Of a stretch of 64,000 nt of DNA, positions 61,101-64,000 are shown one piece after another. Both the position numbers and the translations under genes were made by a program. Origin of the DNA: Apostichopus japonicus (Eukaryota; Echinodermata; Holothuroidea; Aspidochirotida; Stichopodidae); NCBI RefSeq assembly GCF_037975245.1, contig NC_092582.1:6614001-6678000 (forward strand), written 5' to 3'. Position 1 is the stretch's first letter. Each line of letters opens with the position of its first letter. The notes beneath the pieces were generated by a model. That model saw only the letters and a list, made by a program, of their open reading frames with translations. It was not told the origin of the DNA and did not search any database.

Positions 61101-64000
61101 CACCAACCTGTACCGGCGTTTTCATTGGCCCTGTTATCATACTCTGGAGACCATTTATGTCAATGTCATCTACTTTTACTTCAATACTGTCAACCTCCAC
61201 AGAAACGCTATCGTGGAATAATTGAATGTGGACATCATGCCAGATTCCATCATTTACCATAACGGAAGTATTCAAGGTTCCAACACCATTGTTTATTAGG
61301 GGAAACGTAATTTGGAGGAAACTTTCACGTATTACAATGTTAATGAAAGTAGAATCGTCGGTCGTTGCTGCTCGGAAGATGACCGCATAATCACTTCTGG
61401 TTCTCAGTCTTAGACTGATGTTATTCAGAGCCTCATCTTCATTAATATTGTTTGTATAGCTGAGAATAGTAGCTTCCTGAAAGGTGCCAGCTGCAACACC
61501 TGGTATTTAAAAAAAAAAATGAAAAAATATAAAAAGATAGATACTGGATAATATTAGCATTCATGGGATTGCTTTCTACAAGGTGCATCGATGGTGTTAC
61601 AGCCAAACTCTATATCAAGCCTCGGTTTCGATTGCAAAAGGAGTTTAGAGACAACAAGAAATTAAAATTAGTAATACTTCTGTCCTCATCATATAACAGT
61701 TAGTCTAACGTAACCCAGGTTTATGTTTCTATCCAAATTCTGTCAACATTGGGCAGGTCATTAAGACAATTAAAAGAGAAGCAATCTCATTAAAATTAAC
61801 ATTATTTGATAAAGAAGAGTGTAATAAGCTCTCCTTACTACACCTTCCAAGCCCCCACCCCCCCTCCCCACAAATCAGAAAGCTGACATAATTAGTGCCT
61901 GTCACACTTTACATGAAAACAGTGTAACACTGCACATAAGATATATTCAAGATATTGTTAAGGAATCAAATTAAGTATTCTATGATATGTATTAACAATC
62001 AACATATATGTTATATGAATGGGCTGCCACCACAGAGTCCCATCCATGAGTTCTTTACATTTAGTTCTTTTTTAAAATACTTTCATAGTGAATATAAATA
62101 GTGTTGCAACTGAACACAAAGAATAACATTATGTTATAAATTTTACTAATTTAACAAGAACAATTGAAAACCAACACCACTAAAAAAGAACAATCATAAG
62201 CAAAGAAAACTTAAACTAATGACCTACTTGAAATCATTAAATATTCATATATACCAGCAGCTGTGGGATGTTACATTTTAGACTTTGCTCGATTCTTTGT
62301 TTTTGAAACAAAACATGGACTTACATTCAAAGCTCTCATCTCTCTCGATGCACACCGAGTTCTCTGGACAGGGGTCTCTGGTCGGACCACAGATTGTCTC
62401 ATTCTCACAGTTCTTTCCTGTATAGCCAAAAGTACATTCACAGTAATAATCATTCCACAGGCCATTCTGTTGACAACTGCCGTTGTTCGAACAAGGGGAG
62501 AGTTGGCACAGATCATCGCTTGCACAGCTGTTATTTAGGACGTTTTTGGAGGTGGCAGTGTTCATTGGGAGTGATGTATCAGGCGCTGCATCAGGTAGAG
62601 GGAAGAACTCCAAGGAGTACTCATTGTATTTCACATCCAAGATGCAACCCTTGAAGTAACCTACTTGATCGAGTTCGGAGGGAATGGATGCGCTCGTAAA
62701 ATCTGGCACGCCACCGATCCAGTACTCATCAAAATCGGGCTCTGACGTATTGTCGATCGCACCGTTACTGGATTCCCTTCTCGTCCCAGAGGAGTCTGTC
62801 ACAGAGAGGCTTATATCTCTGGACTGCCGATCGAACTCGACCAGATGAAATTCACCATCGTTGAGACGTGGACCGGTGGTGGTGAGAGCACCCGTCGGTT
62901 GATTTCCTCCGAGTGATATGTCAGCGGTCAGTTGACCAGCCGTAAGATAAATTGTAATGTGACTTGCATCATTGTAGGTTAGGAACAGAAGGCCGGCTTC
63001 CCGTCTTGTTCTGAACTGAAATCTAATCATGTTGGCCGATGATACTGTGCTGGCGGTACTAAAACTGGCATAACTGTTCAGATTTTCAAAGCTGAAAGTA
63101 CCAACTGTAAATTCTGGGGACCAAAAAAATATAAAATAATAATACACAGGTGATATTTATCAAATCAATGTTTTGCTCCCCCCCCCCCACCTCCCTAATC
63201 CACTCACCAATATAGACCTTGCATACAAGCCTCTGCTGTCAGAAATGTTGAGGCAAGTGTTTATTTAATTCACTTGCACAGTTTATGTTCCTACTACAAT
63301 GTCTATGTTATATATCAGATGTGAAAATAATAAAGACATAAACTGTTCAACTGAATAATAGTAACATTGTGACATTCAAGACCTGAATTTTGTTTCAATG
63401 AACCATTTCTTTTCAATTAAGTTTGTCTTATTTCAAGCAGCCATGGCATTAATGCTGGTTAGTGTTGTCCAAATATGTTAGCATGGTTAATTATACAATT
63501 GAATTGAAATTCTAAACAGAACAGAACTCTCCACCCCGGGATTAAATGGGTACCTGTGAGGTAACTTGTCATTGGGCGCAGTATATAACTGCTGCCGACT
63601 GGAGGGATTGTCTCTGGGACAGGTAATCATTGACCAGGGGTAATATTTCGTATGTAAAGCGCTTTGAAACCTATCCCTGGTATAAAGCGCTATAAAAAAG
63701 CAAATATTAAAAATATATTTCCAGGAAGTCATTTTACTTTATGTAACTTTATGTATTAAGGTTAACTTACCCCTGCTGCACTCTTTGCCTGTGTAACCAT
63801 TGTCACAATCACATGAAAAGTCCCACCATAGATCTGTACATGTTCCCTGTTCAGTACATGTTGACATGTTACACTGGTTCTCTCTGGGGCATCCTCCCTC
63901 AATACCTTCAGAACCTTGTTCCTCTAGTTCCATGATGTCAAAATACTTATTTGTATCAAGGTTCTGTACATCTCGCATGCAACCTACATATTTGAAGTAG
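42964..64000 (-). CDS. crb: Crumbs homologue, C-terminal part (11 exons, 5' end outside window)
   Basis: Apical polarity receptor. Its tail recruits PALS1/Stardust, Par-6 and FERM proteins at epithelial junctions. Joining the exons listed separately gives a continuous frame of about 1225 residues. In order: the end of LamG-1 ([12 protein letters not shown]), one EGF, LamG-2, one EGF and a four-Cys half EGF, LamG-3, 16 consecutive EGFs, one membrane helix ([20 protein letters not shown]) and a short tail with GTYSPS..E and the C-terminal ERLI. EGF and LamG domains alternating before the membrane and an ERLI terminus are diagnostic of Crumbs. Several EGFs have the calcium-binding D-x-D-(E/D)-C start, and four carry CxSxPC, the Rumi/POGLUT O-glucose site. 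All exon junctions are phase-consistent, and the EGFs stay intact across the junctions that split them, so no exon appears to be missing. Up to 16 EGFs after LamG-3 is, from memory, more than in vertebrate CRB1. Confidence 0.95.
43774..44027 (-). CDS. crb: crb exon: two membrane-proximal EGF domains
   Basis: Acceptor TTCACAG and donor GAAACG|GTAAGA; 254 bases from phase 1 to phase 0. It completes one EGF (YNGSFC) and encodes [16 protein letters not shown].. and [14 protein letters not shown].., ending [14 protein letters not shown]. The first is a calcium-binding EGF with an O-glucose motif CSSSPC. Confidence 0.93.
44028..46236 (-). other. crb: crb intron carrying a hAT-type element
   Basis: Phase 1 GT-AG intron of 2.2 kb. 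Three quarters of it is the transposon at 44428-46092. The remainder is unremarkable A/T-rich sequence. Confidence 0.85.
44428..46092. mobile_element. hAT-type non-autonomous element in a crb intron
   Basis: A 1665-bp insertion with termini TAGGGTTGGGCGATAT and ATATCGCCCAACCCTA, a 14-16 bp inverted repeat. The flanking direct repeats GTGGACCA (44420-44427) and GTGGACCG (46093-46100) match at 7 of 8 positions. Subterminal stretches carry repeated ATCGCGATAATT words in both orientations. An internal plus-strand open frame of 107 codons shows no transposase signature. An 8-bp duplication and TTGGGCGAT ends are typical of hAT miniature relatives. Confidence 0.85.
46237..46455 (-). CDS. crb: crb exon: two EGF domains
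   Basis: Acceptor CAACAACAG and donor AATACTG|GTAAGA; 219 bases, phase 1 at both ends. It encodes the end of one EGF (DFCE), [18 protein letters not shown].. and [17 protein letters not shown].., ending CNCTNTG. Confidence 0.92.
46456..48459 (-). other. crb: crb intron carrying a SINE
   Basis: Phase 1 intron of 2.0 kb with a SINE copy at its upstream-plus end (46515-46770) and a poly(C) run near 48087. No exon seen. Confidence 0.8.
46515..46770 (-). mobile_element. tRNA-derived SINE, near full length
   Basis: On minus the element has a degenerate A box (GAGCGTGGTGG), a good B box GGTTCGATCC (plus 46717-46726), a body with GGGTACCTGTGAGGTAACTTG and CTCTGGGACAGGT, and a 3' end GCTTTGAAACCTATC. 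The body matches a second copy at 63527-63702 in opposite orientation. The AAAGCGCT-type tail visible in that copy is common in marine-invertebrate SINEs. Confidence 0.8.
48460..48702 (-). CDS. crb: crb exon: two EGF domains
   Basis: Acceptor TTTCTCAG and donor TTTGGCG|GTATAT; 243 bases, phase 1 to 1. It encodes [16 protein letters not shown].. with an enlarged loop ([12 protein letters not shown]) and [16 protein letters not shown].., ending CTCVPGFG. The second EGF carries the CASSPC O-glucose motif. Confidence 0.92.
48703..52675 (-). other. crb: crb intron, 4.0 kb
   Basis: Phase 1 intron. It contains poly(C) or poly(G) runs near 49950, 50641 and 50749 and no recognisable exon or transposon end. 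The joined [15 protein letters not shown] is intact without an additional exon. Confidence 0.8.
52676..53020 (-). CDS. crb: crb exon: three EGF domains
   Basis: Acceptor TTGAACAG and donor GTAGAAG|GTACGA; 345 bases, phase 1 to 1. It encodes the end of one EGF (KTCER), [17 protein letters not shown].., [16 protein letters not shown].. and [15 protein letters not shown].., ending CLCPEFVEG. Confidence 0.93.
53021..58123 (-). other. crb: crb intron, 5.1 kb
   Basis: Largest crb intron in the window. It holds an A/T-only microsatellite-like patch near 53415-53530, poly(G/C) runs near 53638, 55747 and 57360, a purine-rich GGGAG patch near 54510-54570 and the palindromic MITE at 57497-57916. The EGF joined across it (CPTGFEGKTC) is complete. 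Confidence 0.8.
57497..57916. mobile_element. Palindromic MITE flanked by TTAA
   Basis: Two arms of about 200 bp are near-perfect inverted copies. The left arm starts AGGAATAAAGATGGCAGG and continues GTAACCTCAAAACT and CTTCCTGTTTGACTGAATA; the right arm carries the complements and ends CCTGCCTTCGTTTTTCCT. TTAA borders both ends (57493-57496 and 57917-57920). A TTAA target duplication suggests a piggyBac or Kolobok derivative. There is no coding content. It would fold into a very long hairpin in the crb pre-mRNA. Confidence 0.8.
58124..58243 (-). CDS. crb: crb exon: one EGF domain
   Basis: Acceptor TTTTTACCAG and donor TTCGAAG|GTAGGT; 120 bases, phase 1 to 1. The correct frame reads [19 protein letters not shown] then [21 protein letters not shown] longer open minus-strand frame across the same bases is a shadow. 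The EGF carries CLSEPC, a consensus O-glucose site, and a calcium-binding DIDDC start. Confidence 0.92.
58676..58931 (-). CDS. crb: crb exon: EGF second half plus two EGFs
   Basis: Acceptor TGTCACCAG and donor GTCCCAG|GTAACA; 256 bases, phase 0 to 1. It starts [16 protein letters not shown], the second half of an EGF begun in the previous exon. [14 protein letters not shown].. and [15 protein letters not shown].. follow, ending CDCVPG. Confidence 0.92.
58932..60180 (-). other. crb: crb intron with transposon-like debris
   Basis: Phase 0 intron of 1.2 kb that splits an EGF domain. It contains a Penelope/hammerhead-like motif near 59611-59675. On either side of that motif, loosely inverted phrases (GCGAGCCACAT at about 59383 and ATGTGGCTCGC at about 59962) suggest an old composite insertion. 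Confidence 0.6.
59611..59675 (-). repeat. Penelope/hammerhead-like dispersed motif, copy 2
   Basis: The plus strand reads TGTGTAAAAGTAAG, then GGCCTGATGTTTCGACTTT, then CGATCCTAGCAAGATCTTC and TTCAGAGGCTG. On minus this is CTCTGAAGAAGATC, a short stem with a TTGCTA turn, then GGATCGAAA, which resembles a decayed hammerhead ribozyme core as found in Penelope-like retroelements. It is homologous to the copy near 13730. Confidence 0.45.
60181..60258 (-). CDS. crb: crb exon: first half of an EGF domain
   Basis: A 78-base exon, phase 0 to 0, with acceptor TTTTTGATAG and donor GGAGAG|GTGAGT. It encodes [18 protein letters not shown] and ends NPSPGE. The EGF is completed by [11 protein letters not shown] in the next exon. 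It is too small to stand out as an open frame but is fixed by phase and by the Cys pattern. Confidence 0.9.
60580..61499 (-). CDS. crb: crb exon: LamG-3 and three EGF domains
   Basis: Acceptor AAATACCAG and donor TTCATG|GTGAGT; 920 bases, phase 1 to 0. The LamG domain runs from [14 protein letters not shown] to [14 protein letters not shown]. It is followed by [14 protein letters not shown].., [16 protein letters not shown].. and [16 protein letters not shown]... The second EGF has a CDSSPC O-glucose motif. The junction codon with the preceding exon is TGT (Cys), the last Cys of the half EGF. Confidence 0.95.
61500..62324 (-). other. crb: crb intron, 0.8 kb
   Basis: Phase 1 intron with a poly(C) patch near 61857. 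No other feature was recognised. Confidence 0.8.
62325..63113 (-). CDS. crb: crb exon: LamG-2, one EGF and a half EGF
   Basis: Acceptor GTCCCCAG and donor TTTGAAT|GTAAGT; 789 bases, phase 1 to 1. LamG-2 runs from [17 protein letters not shown] through YWIGGVP to [40 protein letters not shown] is a full [23 protein letters not shown] then has only four cysteines and runs straight into LamG-3. Confidence 0.95.
63114..63770 (-). other. crb: crb intron carrying a truncated SINE
   Basis: Phase 1 intron of 657 bases with a poly(C) run near 63178 and the SINE copy at 63527-63702. Confidence 0.8.
63527..63702 (+). mobile_element. 5'-truncated copy of the SINE at 46515-46770
   Basis: It shares GGGTACCTGTGAGGTAACTTG, GTCATTGGGCGCAGTA and TCTCTGGGACAGGT with the minus-strand copy at 46515-46770, and ends CTTTGAAACCTATC, CTGGTATAAAGCGCTATAAA. 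The tRNA-like head is missing. Confidence 0.8.
63771..64000 (-). CDS. crb: crb exon: end of LamG-1 and one EGF, runs off the window
   Basis: The donor AGCAGGG|GTAAGT ends the exon in phase 1. The upstream part continues past position 64000. It encodes [14 protein letters not shown], the C-terminal strand and Cys of a laminin G domain, and then [22 protein letters not shown]-type EGF sequence ([20 protein letters not shown]). It joins LamG-2 with a GAA codon across the splice. Confidence 0.93.

Overview
This is eukaryotic DNA: A/T-rich, gene-poor, with long introns, canonical GT-AG splice sites, satellites and many small non-autonomous DNA transposons. A metazoan is certain, because the right third encodes a Crumbs-type polarity receptor. 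A marine deuterostome, most likely an echinoderm, is the best guess. The reasons are a short-chain-collagen-C4-type secreted protein (a family common in marine invertebrates) and a foldback transposon built like the TU elements described from sea urchin. The species assignment is inference.

Layout. 1-5888 holds no gene I can support and contains a 1-kb (ATCC)n satellite at about 791-1836. 5889-7682 is a long plus-strand coding exon of a coiled-coil, Ser-rich protein that I do not recognise. It probably splices on at a consensus donor at 7683 instead of ending at the in-frame stop 12 codons later. 7683-16592 is non-coding. 16593-16965 is an eight-copy 46-bp minisatellite. 17142-29983 carries a minus-strand gene for a secreted protein with a C-terminal short-chain-collagen-C4-like domain. 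Three well supported exons and one tentative exon give an open 302-residue reading frame; its introns hold a (GGGA)n satellite, a tRNA-like sequence and small transposons. 30,319-42,963 is intergenic or crb 3' UTR, with a TU-like foldback element (30463-31085), a hAT-type element (33940-35335), a palindromic-motif repeat array (36815-37140) and a (TA)n tract.

42964-64000 (minus strand) is the C-terminal part of a Crumbs homologue. Eleven exons with mutually consistent phases encode about 1225 residues. In order these are the end of a laminin G domain, an EGF, a second LamG, an EGF plus a half-EGF, a third LamG, 16 consecutive EGF domains, one transmembrane helix, and a 37-39-residue tail with the FERM-binding GTYSPS..E motif and the terminal PDZ ligand ERLI. 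The N-terminal part lies beyond position 64000. Its introns contain a hAT-type element, a TTAA-flanked palindromic MITE and two opposite-strand copies of one SINE.

The three genes show no obvious functional link and look like independent neighbours. The most informative non-genic observations are the foldback insertion, whose 8-bp target duplication interrupts a recognisable 53-bp minisatellite, and the two hAT-type elements with 8-bp target duplications. Most open frames in the satellites and transposons are spurious.
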